NCBI GenBank assembly: GCA_947247005.1
Contig: OX365952.1
Span: 27,840,222-27,904,221, forward strand
Direction of reading: 5' to 3'
Origin: Spisula solida
Lineage: Eukaryota; Mollusca; Bivalvia; Venerida; Mactridae
DNA length: 64,000 nucleotides
In this document: positions 11,408 through 23,202 of the stretch, piece after piece
Layout: the number at the start of each line of letters is the position of its first letter
How positions within the stretch are numbered: position 1 is the first letter of the stretch
Program-made: the position numbers and the translations under genes
Notes under the pieces: model-generated
Database searches by the model: none
Told to the model about the DNA's origin: nothing
What the model saw: the letters and a program-made list of their open reading frames with translations, nothing else

Positions 11408-11460
11408 TTCTTCGACCAGAATGTGAATCCCCGACGTCTATTCTGTGTCGTTTAGACATT
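11408..11460 (-). CDS. DHX15: DHX15 exon 1 with the start codon
   Basis: First coding exon on the minus strand: ATG at 11460-11458, then MSKRHRIDVGDSHSGRR and two bases of a split codon, followed by the donor GTAATT. The N-terminal MSKRHR plus an acidic residue is the start of DHX15 in animals. The split codon AG|G gives Arg and leads into DDDRDRKR of exon 2, and the phases fit exactly. The exon codes only 17 residues, too short to show by length alone. The next intron is 6.3 kb and holds the LTR retrotransposon, pearl copy C and a TIR element. Upstream sequence has an ETS-type CCGGAAG within about 15 bp of the ATG, so the transcript leader is probably short. Confidence 0.9.
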
Positions 11461-11520
11461 TCCCGGAAGATACAGATAGGAGTAGGACGATACGGCACTA
11501 CAGTACTGTACAGTACAATG
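11461..11520 (-). promoter_or_regulatory. probable DHX15 promoter region
   Basis: Just upstream of the start codon lies TTCCCGGAAG, an ETS-family (GABP-like) site, and at 11503-11516 the palindrome GTACTGTACAGTAC. ETS sites near the start are common in housekeeping genes. No TATA box at a sensible distance. Confidence 0.45.
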
Positions 11521-11579
11521 GCTGTTTTCTATTCTCGTGTTTTACTCAGACTTGTACGGTGTTGATATAAAAGGAAGTG

Positions 11580-11700
11580 TCATGCAGTCGTTTCGTACAC
11601 TGTACGTTTCGTATATTGTAAATTTCAGTTGTTTCGTACACTCTCGATCGGTCGTTTCGTATACTGTTGAAAATCGTCGGTTGTTTTGTACACTCCTATT
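11580..11700. repeat. degenerate minisatellite GTCGTTTCGTAYACT
   Basis: Five spaced variants of GTCGTTTCGTACACT occur in about 120 bp, alternating ACACT and ATACT or ATATT endings. It lies 120-240 bp upstream of the DHX15 start codon. Confidence 0.7.
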
Positions 11701-11724
11701 GTATATATAGAAGATATATAGAGG

Positions 11725-11880
11725 ATATTTGTTTGTTTTGATTGAATATGGTTTATATCTCATCGTGTAGTGATAAAATTCAATATTTTCAAGAGCGCGT
11801 AGCGCGAGTGAAAATATTAAAATTTTATCACTACAAGATGAGATATTAACCATATTCAATCAAAACAAACAAATATTCTA
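11725..11880. repeat. long hairpin repeat with CG-rich loop
   Basis: Arms of about 65 bp: TTTGTTTGTTTTGATTGAAT, then ATATCTCATC and GTGATAAAATT, returned inverted on the right. The loop reads AGAGCGCGTAGCGCGAG. A second, truncated left arm with the same start lies at 12284-12360. Probably a palindromic MITE. Confidence 0.75.
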
Positions 11881-12283
11881 TTTATTTAATGTTTTTATGG
11901 TGTCAAAACTGGTACTATTTATGCCAAATTACCACTGTGGTTAGGCTACGTATGAATATGTTATTCCATTCATATTTTCACTTCAAAATCCGCCATCTTG
12001 GATTATGGTGAATAGGTGAAAACGACTTTTTTGAGAATTTTGCATTAAATCATACACCAACTTGTAGGAAATGGTCTAACAAAGAATAAAAACCCCCACA
12101 TGACATGTTTCCGTTCAGTAATAAAAAAGTTACAGACATTTTAGTGTTGAGATTTTGGTAAATTAAAGTAGTCCCTGTGAGGGGGCGGGTCTTATATCAG
12201 TCACATTGTAGGTGATAACCAGTGACTGATATAGGTTTTATTTCACTGATAGAACTCCATATCTCACCAGTTAGCATTAAATA
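11881..12283. other. spacer between hairpin-repeat arms
   Basis: Contains CCGCCATCTTGGATTAT (also at 17706) and a hairpin TATATCAGTCAC / GTGACTGATATA at 12193-12231. No gene seen. Confidence 0.4.
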
Positions 12284-12359
12284 ATTGTTTGTTTTGATTG
12301 AATGTGGTTTATATCTCATCGTGTCGTGATAAAATTCAACATTTGCAAGAGCGCGTAGA

Positions 12360-12411
12360 ATTTTTTTTATTTATTTGCTTGTTGGTTTGATTAATTAGGA
12401 TTTCTATATTA
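12360..12411 (+). repeat. outer inverted repeat, left arm
   Basis: About 50 bp (GCTTGTTGG-TTGATTAATTAGG, TTTCTATATTA) that returns inverted at 17406-17457. The pair encloses the foldback element and may be the ends of an older, larger element. Confidence 0.6.
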
Positions 12412-12730
12412 CTGTATAGTGTGAGACCTTAAAATAAGGAACTGAGCGCTAGATTTACTAACTTAAAAAATGTTAATTATCTGATCATTGATTTTACCAT
12501 TCTAAGATAAATTATTTAGACATCCTAATAATACAGTGTGGCAATACCACGTGACTAAATACTACAGTCCAAAGAAGAAAATTGTAAACAAAACCTCCAC
12601 TTCGCGAAGGAAAATAGGCATAAGTATTTTATTTCTTCACCAATTTCTATGAAATATAGACCACGCTAAGGGAAAAAATATAAGGGTTCCGCCAGTATAT
12701 AGTTTATTTCTCCGTAGCTTGACCGTTTTT

Positions 12731-13902
12731 GTGTGGCGTAAACGCCACACAATGTTATTACCACTTTTCAGCTTACGACCAATTTAACGCATTAGGCCTC
12801 GGCAAATAAATAGTTCTATGATTTGAACAATATTACAAGCATGCAACACAGGTTACACGTATCATTGGACCTGATTTGTTTACATTACCAACATTTACTT
12901 ATATTAAGACCAACAATTATATCAGACTTTTATTTTTAGAGGATTTTTATAGCAAATCATTCCGCAACGGACTATATTTTTACTACCAACGAATGTTCTC
13001 ACTGGTGGCGGGAATCTAATAGTTCCCACGGTTTTCAATCGTATACTTTAACGTATGTAAATCACTCCGCCGCTGCACATTGCAGACGATGACCTAATTA
13101 TGTTGTATACAAACATTGATGCTATATATAGCTGGTGGGGGAACTGAAATAGTTCTACGTACATATCGATCGGCCGATTAACGATGTTACCGCGGTAAGC
13201 GTTAAACGCACTAGTCAATTTCTACCGTGCTTTATATAAGACCTCATAATTTTCGTATCTATTATCCGATTTTGAATATTTAAAGCTTGTAATGAAGCAG
13301 AGATATATGTCTCTCTTTTAGACAACATTTAACACGATACCCTAATTAGTTAATCCACGGCGACGAGTAAGAATCCGTTCCGCGTAAAAGTAAGTTTAAA
13401 ATATCCCGTTTTATACCAAATAAACGGTCGAAAATCATCAATTATTAATTTAATATTCGATCGAGTTTGTTCGTTAAAGCTTGTTTTAAAAGCTAATACT
13501 TAAAGGTTTTATAAAATGTAAAACTTGTTTTTAAAGCATTAATAGGCCGATCGATATGTGTGAGCGACGCCATGTTTACCCCTTTTACATACGTTAATAT
13601 AGAGTGTCATTTCATTAACATGCGTGGTCATACGGAGAATAAACAGTCAGTTATCTTGACACTGGTCGAATTCTCCAAGTCGTTAAAATGGTATTTGTAA
13701 ATATCCCTTCATTGATGCTCAGCATAGTTACTTAAGTAAGTTCCAGGTAACTGCTGGTTCTGTTGGTGTCTTTAGCAGCACAAATGTTTGAGTAAGAGTG
13801 GGCTTATCAGAACTGTGACATAAAATTATGATACAACCTGGATTCGATATTGGATTTAATGGCATCAGTACGCCACACATCAGTACTTTCAGTGCTTTGA
13901 TT
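12731..13902 (+). mobile_element. Helentron-like element, GTGTGGCGT family, copy 1
   Basis: Starts with the hairpin GTGTGGCGTAAACGCCACAC and ends TACGCCACAC, a hairpin AGTACTTTCAGTGCT and TTTGATT. The right arm of the surrounding foldback shows the empty site: CCG, six Ts, CAATTACC. In the filled arm five Ts precede and one T follows the insert, so it entered between two Ts without duplication. A second, inverted copy lies at 27429-28510. No protein encoded. Confidence 0.8.
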
Positions 13903-14546
13903 TCAATTACCCTGAGAAACCTTTGTGTGAGATCGGACTACAGTATCAAGCCTTTTCGTTTTCCTGGTATTATCTACTCCATGCGTGATTGAAGAGTCAT
14001 GTTTACACCTTCCGGGAACACCGGAGGCAATTTTGCAACAAATAAAATACATATTATAACAATGCATGGCACAAATATGAATTTTCTTTTAATTTGCAAT
14101 TATGACTACAGTTCCAAGAAAAAATATTCAGACTACAGTTCAAAGCTGTTTTCAGAATTTACAATAAAACCAAGCAACGTGTCGCCCCTGATGCTATTTT
14201 TGGCAACATTACACACACTACAATATTCTGTATTTGGTCAGGTGTTATTTGTAACAACATATTATACCGAATTTAAAAACACAAACACGCACATTGGTAA
14301 CAGTAGTTTACAATATATGCATGTAGATCTAGTAATTGATAATAAGCTTGCGTATGGGTAATTTTGAGTAATTTCAATAGGCGCATTTGATGTTTGATCT
14401 AAATTATATATTGCACGGTGCCATCGATTTTCATCACTGGTAGACACCGTACAGCGGATATAACATATAGTCCGTATTTATAACAATACATCATTGTTGA
14501 GCGTCAGGTCAGTTAGTCTGTGCTTGAAAGTCTTGGTTTTCATAAT

Positions 14547-15143
14547 TTATAAGTGCCTACATATCAAGGTCATGGATACGCCAATGTGACTATGTCTCAT
14601 TTGCTGCAGGATCAGACTTATCTGACCATATTGCCTAATTAAAGTTTGAAGCAAATGCTGCAAAAACTGTAGGAGGAGTTGCGTCCACAAGAACTGTTCA
14701 CGATATATTGTATAGTGCATAAAAGTACAAAGGGCCATAATTCTGTCAAAAATCGTCGCAGCGCAAATTCTTTCCTTTAAGCACATCTACATGTTGAGGT
14801 TGTTCATCTGTTAAAGTTTGAAGCAAATGCTGCAAAAACTGTAGGAGGAGTTGCGTCCACAAGACCTGTTCACTATATATTGTATAGTGCATAAACGTAC
14901 AAAGGGCCATAATTCTGTCAAAAATAGTCACAGCGCAAATTCCTTCCTTTATGCACATCTACATGTTGAGGTTGTTCATCTGTTAAAGTTTGAATCAAAT
15001 GCTGCAAAAACTGTAGGAGGAGTTACGTCCACAAGAATGCGTCTACGGACGGACAGACGGACGGACGGACAGACAGATAGACAGACAAGCTGAATCCAGT
15101 ATACCCCCCCCCTTACAACTCGTTGTGCGGGGGGGGGGGTATA
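14547..15143 (-). mobile_element. Helentron-like element with 172-bp cores, 3' end unclear
   Basis: Read on the minus strand: a hairpin of C10/G9 arms around CACAACGAGTTGTAA near 15105-15143, then a CTGTCCGTCCG microsatellite, then three cores of 172 bp (AGGAGGAGTT at 14671, 14843, 15015). The 3' terminus was not recognised. It sits in the middle of the foldback element. Confidence 0.65.
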
Positions 15144-15338
15144 ATTAAAGGAATAAAAAGGTGTGCATAATTTGTTTCAGCATGCAATTTAAGCGCCCGT
15201 AGACTGAGGGTAAAATAGCTTATAACACGTCCCCAATTATTTCGTACCAAATAAGACAGAATTGAACAATTTAGCAATAACAATATTTTGGTTACGAAGG
15301 CAATACTACGTACTTAAATCACATGCCTTCCTATTTTT

Positions 15339-16052
15339 AGCTCACATGTCACAAAGTGACAGAGTTAGCTTTGTGATGACTCGTCGTCCGTCCGTCGTTC
15401 GTCCGTCCGTCAACAATTTGCTTGTGTAGACACTAGAGGTCACACTTTTGACCTAATATTTATCCAACGTGGTCACATTGATCATCTCAACAAAATCTAG
15501 GTCAAGTTCGATATTGGGTCATCCGGGATAAAAAACTAGGTCACAAGGTCAAATCATAGAAAAACCTTTTGTAGGCACTAGAAGTCACAATGTTGACCTA
15601 ATCTTTATGAAACTTGGTCATAATGATCATCTCAACCAAATCTAGGTCAAGATATATATTTGGTCATCCGGGATCAAAAACTAGGTCACAATATCAAATC
15701 ATAGAAAAACCTTGTATAGTCACTTGAGATCACAATTTTGACCTAATCATTTTGAAACTTTGTCGCAATGATCATCTTAATAAAATCGAAGTCAATTTAT
15801 GATTGGGTCATCTGGAATCAAAAACTAGGTCACTAGGTCAAATAATAGAAAACCATTGTGTTAATTCACGAGAGGTCACCATTTTAGCCTAATCCTTATG
15901 AAACTTGATCACAATGATCATCCCAACAAAATCTAGTTAAAGTGTTATATCGGGTCATCTGGGGCTAAGAACTAGGTCACAAGGTCAAATCACATGGATT
16001 GGGTGTACTGCTACGACAGGTGAGCGACCTAGTGCCATAGGGCCCTCTTGTT
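15339..16052 (+). mobile_element. pearl-type element, copy D
   Basis: AGCTCACATGTC hairpin, CCGT microsatellite, about four diverged 145-bp cores, CGACAGGTGAGCGACC, GGGCCC half-hairpin and CTTGTT. The 3' hairpin is imperfect here (GTGCCATAGGGCCC). Inserted in the middle of the foldback element. Confidence 0.85.
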
Positions 16053-17405
16053 TTAGATTCAAACCACGTACTACGGAGTCAAAATAAGGAATCCAACACC
16101 AGTACAGGACTGCTATCCTCGGTGCAACAGAAAAATAGATCATGTTAATGGAAAGTTTCATAATGATTAGATCCCGTACACAATGCAATGTTTTCCTTCA
16201 GTCGATTGCTTGTTAGTTGGTGTTTGCTTGCGAGAGTTCCAACATTGGTTAAGACCATGGAAGATATAAGTTTAAATCGGAATAGAGTCCTGGGAAGTGC
16301 ATACTTGAGCTGAAATAAAAGGAAAGTATAGTATACGAAACGTCAGAGCAAATTACAACATTGGTGTTTTAAAATAAACATTCCGCTGCTTAAATTTGTT
16401 CACTTCAAGTGAAGCACATGAATATTTACAAAAATGAGATTAAAAACTTAGAGTCGTGTGAAATCGACATCCACTTTTACTTTCGTTTTCGTGCGAAGTA
16501 TAGGGGGCTATATCCGCCATATGGTGTCTACCATTGGTGAATATCGATGGCACCGTCCAATATATAATTTAGATCAAACATCAAATGCACTAATGGAAAT
16601 TACTAAAAAATACCCGTACGCAAACTTATTATCAATTACTATATGTATATACTTTAAACTTCTGTTACCCATGTGCGTGTTTATGTTCTTAAATGATGTA
16701 AAATGTGTCGTAAAAAATAAAACCTGACCAAATAAAGAATACTTTAGTGTGTGTATTGTTGACAAAAATAGCATCAGGGGCAAAACGTTGCTTGGTATTA
16801 TGGTAAATTCTGAAAACAGCTTTGAACTGTAGTCTGAATATTTTTTCTTGGAACTGTAGCCATAATTGCAAATTGAAATCAAATGTCATATAAGTGCCAT
16901 GTATTGTTAAAATATTTATTTTATTTGTTGCGAAATTGCCTCCGGTGTTCCCGGAAGGTGTAAACATGACTCTTCAATCACGCATGGAGCAGATAATACC
17001 AGGAAAACGAAAATGCTTGATACTGTAGTCCGCTCTCACACAAATGTTTTCCAAGGTTTCTCAGGGTAATTGAAAAAACGGTCAAGCTACGAAGAAATGT
17101 ACTATATATGGCGGAACCCTTATATTTTTTCCCTTAGCGTGGTCTATATTTCATAGAAATTGGTGAAGAAATAAAATACTTATGCCTATTTTCCTTCGCG
17201 AAGTGGAGGTTTTGTTTACAATTTTCTTCTTTGGACTGTAGTATTTAGTCACGTGGTATTGCCACACTGTAATATAGATCTATAAACATGATTTTTTTTA
17301 ATGCAATGCGATTTCCTGCACTTTACAAATTTTGAACTTAAAAACCCTACTAGTATTCCACCACAGAAATACATTCTGTGTATATCCGTGATTCCACTCA
17401 AACTA

Positions 17406-17457
17406 TAATATAGAAATCCTAATTAATCATACCAACAAGCAATTAAATAAAATAAAA
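17406..17457 (-). repeat. outer inverted repeat, right arm
   Basis: Inverted copy of 12360-12411. Confidence 0.6.
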
Positions 17458-18290
17458 GGCAGTGGCTAGCACCGGACGACTAGACAGCGAAATTAGTCGT
17501 CCGTCATCGGACGACTAGCAAACGATACATGCATTGGCTAGGTAACTGCACGGAAATACATTAGACGGAATGGCAACTCATTCAACTCCCCCTATTTCCC
17601 TATATAGGCCGCCATATTGGAATGAAATATCGCGATCGGCTTACTTGTACGAGACTTAGCGAGACTTGACGAGATTCTCAAGTTGGCGCTATTTTTCCCG
17701 CTAGCCGCCGCCATCTTGGATTATTTCACCAATTCAGCCTGATTTGTCAATGAGATATTTGTTTTCATTTAAAGCAACTCTTCGTCTAAATAAGCAAAGA
17801 TGGGTGTTATAAATAAAAATCTCACTGTAATGATTACTTGTAAGTTACATTCAACTATTAATTCTTCAAGTCAAACTTTAATTTTTAATTACCAGGCTCT
17901 AATTTAATGGGATTAAATGGTGACAACCATTGACATCATTATGTAATCTCTGACTGACCTTTTTTAATCTAATTTAATGGGATTAAATGGTGACAACCAT
18001 TGACATCATTATGTAATCTCTGACTGACCTTCTTTAATCAACCTAAACACACTTAATTTCTTATCAGTTGCTCAAATCACACCTCCACTCTGTTGAATGC
18101 TTGATTAGTCTTGCCTGGGGGCTATAAATCAATATATGTTCAATATACAGGTATAATAGAAGCCAAGAGATTTAGTTAGCCCCCAATTCATTGGTTCAAA
18201 ATGGTATATAGCCAGCCACATGGGGGGCTTCAGCCCCAAAGCCCCCCTACCAAATACGTCCCTGAATAATATAGCGTTAGAAAGATACGA
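17458..18290. other. non-genic stretch with a 72-bp tandem duplication
   Basis: Holds repeated CGGACGACTAG/CTAGTCGTCCG motifs near 17475-17520 and a direct duplication of about 72 bp starting TCTAATTTAATGGGATTAAA at 17897 and 17969. No gene seen. Confidence 0.5.
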
Positions 18291-21250
18291 CTCTTATGAA
18301 CAGTTTCTTAAAATTTGAGCTAAATATATAATAACATATCCAATTACAAAGTTACAGACCTTTAAAACTAATCTACACTCCCGCCTACTTTCTGAGCGAC
18401 GTTGCAAACGTCATTCAAACGTTATTTGGTGTAACGTTAACAAGCATTTCACAAATTCAGTATTTGATAAATTATTGACGTTAACTTTTCATTTTAGAAT
18501 TATATTCCTAATAGTATCTTAATATAACATACCCATCCTCATACATCAGTGGTTAGTCAAGTTCCCAGACTATGTTTCGGACGAAGACTACTCTGGTGAA
18601 CGAGAATGAACATACCGAAATCGTGACTTTTTCCCTATTGAGAAAAGTAGCTACTGTTAACAGCGGGCTATACGCAGGCCGTAAGGCCTGCGGATGTCGT
18701 TCCGCTTTACGATAACACATGTCACGTGATTCGGTCAGAGTTCGACACTAATGGATTTGGAAATTTGTGTTAAAATCCCGCACTGAAAGATACTGAAAAA
18801 TGGCTGCCAATAGAATAACAATTTTTTTTAAAATGCGATATTCGGCAGCTCATAAATTTTCTTTTAATTTTTAATGATGTTTAAAAATATTCCAAAAACT
18901 AGTGTAGGCCCCTGTTAAGAAAAGAAAAGATATTAATTATCAGCAGTCTTTCATGGTTGCTGTGCAACCCATCTTCTAGATGGGTAACATTATTTCCTAA
19001 ATGTTTGGAAACAAAAATGGCAGCCATTTTTTTGCCCGCTTCGGAAGGAAATTTTAACATTTTCAGTGCATGAACGATGCTTCAAAATTGTTATGAGACA
19101 CATGATTACTCTGAGATAACGAAGTAAGTCGAGCGGGAATCGTTCATATGTGCGAAATATCAACCAATCTTAAGAAAAGCTACTAAAAACGACACATGTT
19201 TCGGTTACTTGAAGTGAAGTTGAAGTTGACATGTTCCGGTTACTTCCCTTTGCAAAGCGGTTACTTCCCTTTGCAATACAATTAGTATAAAGTCCGTTTC
19301 GGGTCTTTACGTATCCGGACCGGACTGATAATTCCACATCGTAGTTGTAGGTTATTGTAAAGAAAGAAAAACGAATGCATTTTCGTAATTCCTCGCCGAG
19401 ATGTAATAAAAAATCCCTCCAAAATCGTCATCAAATGTAAAAATATTCTCGGGATAAAGGTCGCGAAAACTAATTACATGTAGTTGTTGTTGTTGTTGTT
19501 GTTATTGGATACAATAAAACCCGGAATTTTCCGTCTGAATATCTTGTATGTTTTGACGATTTGCAACAGGATTTATTTAACAAGAAAAGGTGATTAAGAT
19601 TAAAGATGTTTGATATTTAATCGTAATATGATTAATTGAAATGAAAATAGCCTTTTCTCTTGAACAAAAGTACTGTCTGATATACTCATGCAACCCAAAA
19701 GGTAAACTATCAAATTACAATAAGAGGCACTTTTAACTGTGCAGTTTTCAATTCCTAATAACTTTATTGTTTGTTAATATTTTTGAACGAAATTTTGTGA
19801 ATTTTGTTGCCAGTCGACACGCAACGTAATCTAATATTTAAAGCTTGCGGTTCAATGAATAATGTCCACTGGACTGCGAAAATAACAATATAATGAATTG
19901 CACGAGAAAATGGTGAAACAGCGGGAAATAAAATTACACTTGGTCATTTCCATTAAATTTATGACCCGTTAACCTAAAAAAACACAAACGACAATGTTTG
20001 TTTAAATTGACGCCGTGACGTCGGGTTTATCAACTCGGGCGTCTCAATGTTGCACTAAGAAACCGATTGAAATTCATTATTATTGGCGTTCTAATAAGCA
20101 AACTTACGCGTTTACAATAATTAACCACACCTACAGGTTTTTGAGCCATGTTCTATCTGTTCGTTCATTGTTAAAAAAATTCAACGTCATTTTTCTGCAA
20201 TGACTGGTCGGATTGCAACGTATGTGGATACGAAAGGCATCATACAGGCTATTCGTCGATCAACTGTCGTTGGGATTGCCCATCAAAAGTGACGTCAATG
20301 CGAGAACTTGCATAGCCTAAACGCTCAGGAGGACGCGTACTTATTCATAGCTGTTGGAAAAATGTGCATTTAAAGCCGGAGCAGATTTTGTGACTTCGCA
20401 ATTTTACGCATCGCTGAAATATGTGCTGGCGTTTCCTAAATATTGTTTGTTATGAAATGAAATATTCTTAAACATTATCACACATATGTTAACTACACTT
20501 GCTGCAAATTTCAACAAAATATACACACTTATTATATAGATTTGTGTACGTGCACAGTTATAAGTGCCTCTAAGTGTAGGCCTATTTGAAATCAGTTGTT
20601 ATCTGTGTTTATATCTAATTATGCATTTTTAAATTAGTTACCACTGAATTAAGTAGACCTAGAATTAAACAAATTGAAAAACGTGCATTATCCACAGACA
20701 GGTATATTTTAATTTTGATCGAGCTGACAAATGTTCATTCGGACTGACAAACGATAGCAGGTTCGTATCGTCCTTCGTTACTTCGTACCCAATATTTTGT
20801 ATCAAACCGCTATCGAGCGCTTTCTTGTGCAACGGACCGCTTCTGTAGGTTGCATAGACGTAGTAAAGCGCTCGGTAGCGCCTTTTGGAAACGGATTGGT
20901 TAGGTAACGGGCTCCAGTACTAGATGAGCATGTTACAAATAATGTAGGTCCGCTAAAATATGCTGTGCATTAGTTCATATTAACCACTAATCCCTCGTTT
21001 TTCTCAATATGGGTACTTTTTAGAAGTTCGTCACCGTAGCAACTACGAATATGTTTTAACATAATTCATGAGAAAAATAGTACTAGATTCTAAATTATCA
21101 AATTACTTAAACTTAATCGAAGAGCATGACTTTTTCCTCATTTAAGAGCCTTTTCCAAATATTATTACGTAATTACTATTATCAGAGACTATAAATAACA
21201 GTTATCTTTAATAATGTCACTAAGCCCAGTTTTCCTGGAGAACGGCTCAT
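18291..21250. mobile_element. MITE copy interrupted by about 2.3 kb
   Basis: 18300-18655 and 20985-21250 match successive parts of the 33253-33846 TIR element (GCAAACGTCATTCAAACGTTAT on the left, TCCTGGAGAACGGCTCAT at the right end). The sequence between has no homologue in that element. Its left edge starts with a hairpin CGCAGGCC / GGCCTGCG near 18675. It contains a perfect CRE (TGACGTCA, 20290-20297) and a GTT microsatellite at 19484. No gene recognised in it. Confidence 0.5.
18870..19090 (+). repeat. dispersed repeat, inverted partner of 24690-24830
   Basis: Shares TGCTGTGCAACCC, AAAATGGCAGCCATTTTT and TTTGCCCGCTTC with the inverted sequence at 24690-24830. AATGGCAGCCATT is nearly palindromic. 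Confidence 0.55.
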
Positions 21251-22340
21251 ATTTATATATTTGATCTACGCACTCAGAATATGGTTCTTGGTCATTGCAC
21301 TTCTCCTAGTTGCCATCTATTTACATACAAAGTTTGAAGTCCACACCTTAAATAGTTTTAGCAAAGACCGTTATTTTAGGTCTTTTGTTTTAGAGTTATA
21401 CTCTGTGACAAACTATGGGACGGATGGGTGCATACTATTACTATATCCCTTCACCTTTGGCGGAGTATAATAAAGATAAAAACTTAAAGAGAGAATTTCC
21501 AGCTTGATATGTTTGAAATGTTAAAAAAGTAAAAAGTAAAAGATAAAAACAACTGCCGGGTATTATCACTGACTGCTTGTATTGATTTATCATTCAAGAT
21601 TAGTCAGGGTCACGATATGGGGGGGGGGGGTAACATATTCCACAGGATTATGATATGGATAGATACTTTTATTTCCCCCAAATTTAAAGAGCTCAACAAA
21701 CAATGACAATAATATAATATTTACAATCAAACATTTCAATCGAGGGTGTATGTACAAATTTACAGAAGATGGTAATACAAAAAATCCTTTTTGTGTTTGT
21801 CATTTAAAATGTTCTTTTTTAAATGCGCCTAAACGAAAACGAAACTCTAGACATTTTTAGCGATCGATTATTGTCTTATTCCATCACATACAACACTAAC
21901 TTGTCTATAGTTCGAAAATAGAGAAGTTAGTCAAGTGAAAAATAAGTGCTTGAAACATGTGATTACTCATATCGTTAAACATATTTCATTATTAAATCAG
22001 TAGCAACCAGACACCAACAAATGAACATAATAGTGAATACCAGAACAATACATGTATATAGAGAAACAGTAATTCATCATCAGTAATCAATCATGACATT
22101 AACAATGTTCAGTCCATTATCACACCATGTTGTTGGATATGGATTATGTAATAATAATATAATGAAAGCATTATTGATAAGTTGTATGTTTGCTTACTTA
22201 CATCATGTGGCATTTTTAAAGAGTAGAAAAGGTCCATAAAACTCGCATATCTTAACAACATACAAATACGTTAAACAAACGTTATGTTATAATTCAATAT
22301 ATATTCAAATATATTCAAATATAATATGTGTTCCCTTTTT
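21251..22340. other. non-genic AT-rich stretch
   Basis: A G10 run near 21620 and AT-rich sequence. No gene, hairpin family or array recognised. Confidence 0.4.
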
Positions 22341-23202
22341 AGCTCACCTGTCACAAAGTGACAGAGTGAGCTTTTGTGATCAAACTTCGTCCGACGTCCG
22401 TCCGTCGTCCGTCCGTCAACAATTTGCTTGTGTAGACACTAGAGGTCACAATTTTGGCCTAATCATTATGAAACTTGGTCACAATGATTATATCGACAAA
22501 TCTAGGTCAAGTTCGATATTGGGTTATCCGGGATCAAAAACTAGGTCACAAGGTCAAATCATAGAAAAACCTTGTGTAGTCACTAGAGGTCACAATTTTG
22601 ACCTTATCTTTATGAAACTTGGTCAAAATGATCATCACAACAAAATTTAGGTCAAGATCGATATTTGGTCATCTGGGGTCAAAAACTAGGTCACAAGTAC
22701 AAATCATAGAAAAACCTTGTGTAGTCAGTAGAGGTAATCATTTTGACCAAATCTTTATGAAACTCGGTCACAATGATCATTACAACAACATCTAGGTCAA
22801 GTTCGATATTGGGTTAACCGGGGTCAAAAACTAGGTCACAAGGTCAAATCATCGAAAAACCTTGTGTAGTCACTATAGGTCACACTTTTGACCTAATCCT
22901 TATGAAACTTGGTCACAGTGATCATCACAACAAAATCTAGGTCAAGTTCGATATTGCGTCATCCGGGGTAAAAAACTAGGTCACAAGGTCCAATCATAGA
23001 AAAACCTTGTGTAGTCACTATAGGTCACAATTTTGACATAATCTCTATGAAACTTGGTCACAATGATCATCTCAACAAAATCTAGGCCAAGTGCGATATT
23101 GCGTCATATGGGGCCAAGAACTAGGTCACTATGTCAAATCACAGGTCTTGCATGTACTCCTACTACAGGTGAGCGACTTAGAGCCCTTTGGGCCCTCTTG
23201 TT
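22341..23202 (+). mobile_element. pearl-type element, copy E
   Basis: Complete: 5' hairpin from AGCTCACCTGTC, CCGT microsatellite, about five cores of 145 bp, CTACAGGTGAGCGACT, GCCCTTTGGGC hairpin and CTTGTT. Flanked by a T run on the left and T-A on the right. Confidence 0.9.

Larger units (their letters stand above)
12532..17271. mobile_element. foldback DNA transposon with ~765-bp arms, interrupted
   Basis: Ends TACAGTGTGGCAATACC / GGTATTGCCACACTGTA. Left arm is 12532-12730 plus 13903-14465; right arm is about 16500-17271. The two match inverted nearly throughout, apart from a 1172-bp insertion in the left arm and a small indel. The 2-kb middle (14466-16499) holds two other repeats. Frames seen in both arms (about 14000-14360 and its mirror at 16570-16960) are arm sequence, not genes. 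TIRs starting CAGTG suggest hAT, but the flanks give no clean 8-bp duplication, so the superfamily is open. Confidence 0.8.

Noticed and set aside
13999..16967. Mirror-image frames of 92-120 codons in both foldback arms
   Set aside because: Both are the same arm sequence in opposite orientation. They share a peptide only because the arms are inverted repeats, and nothing matches a transposase.
12532..17271. Firm assignment of the foldback to the hAT superfamily
   Set aside because: Ends start CAGTG, but the flanks TAATAATA and TAATATAG agree only in part and no transposase is present.
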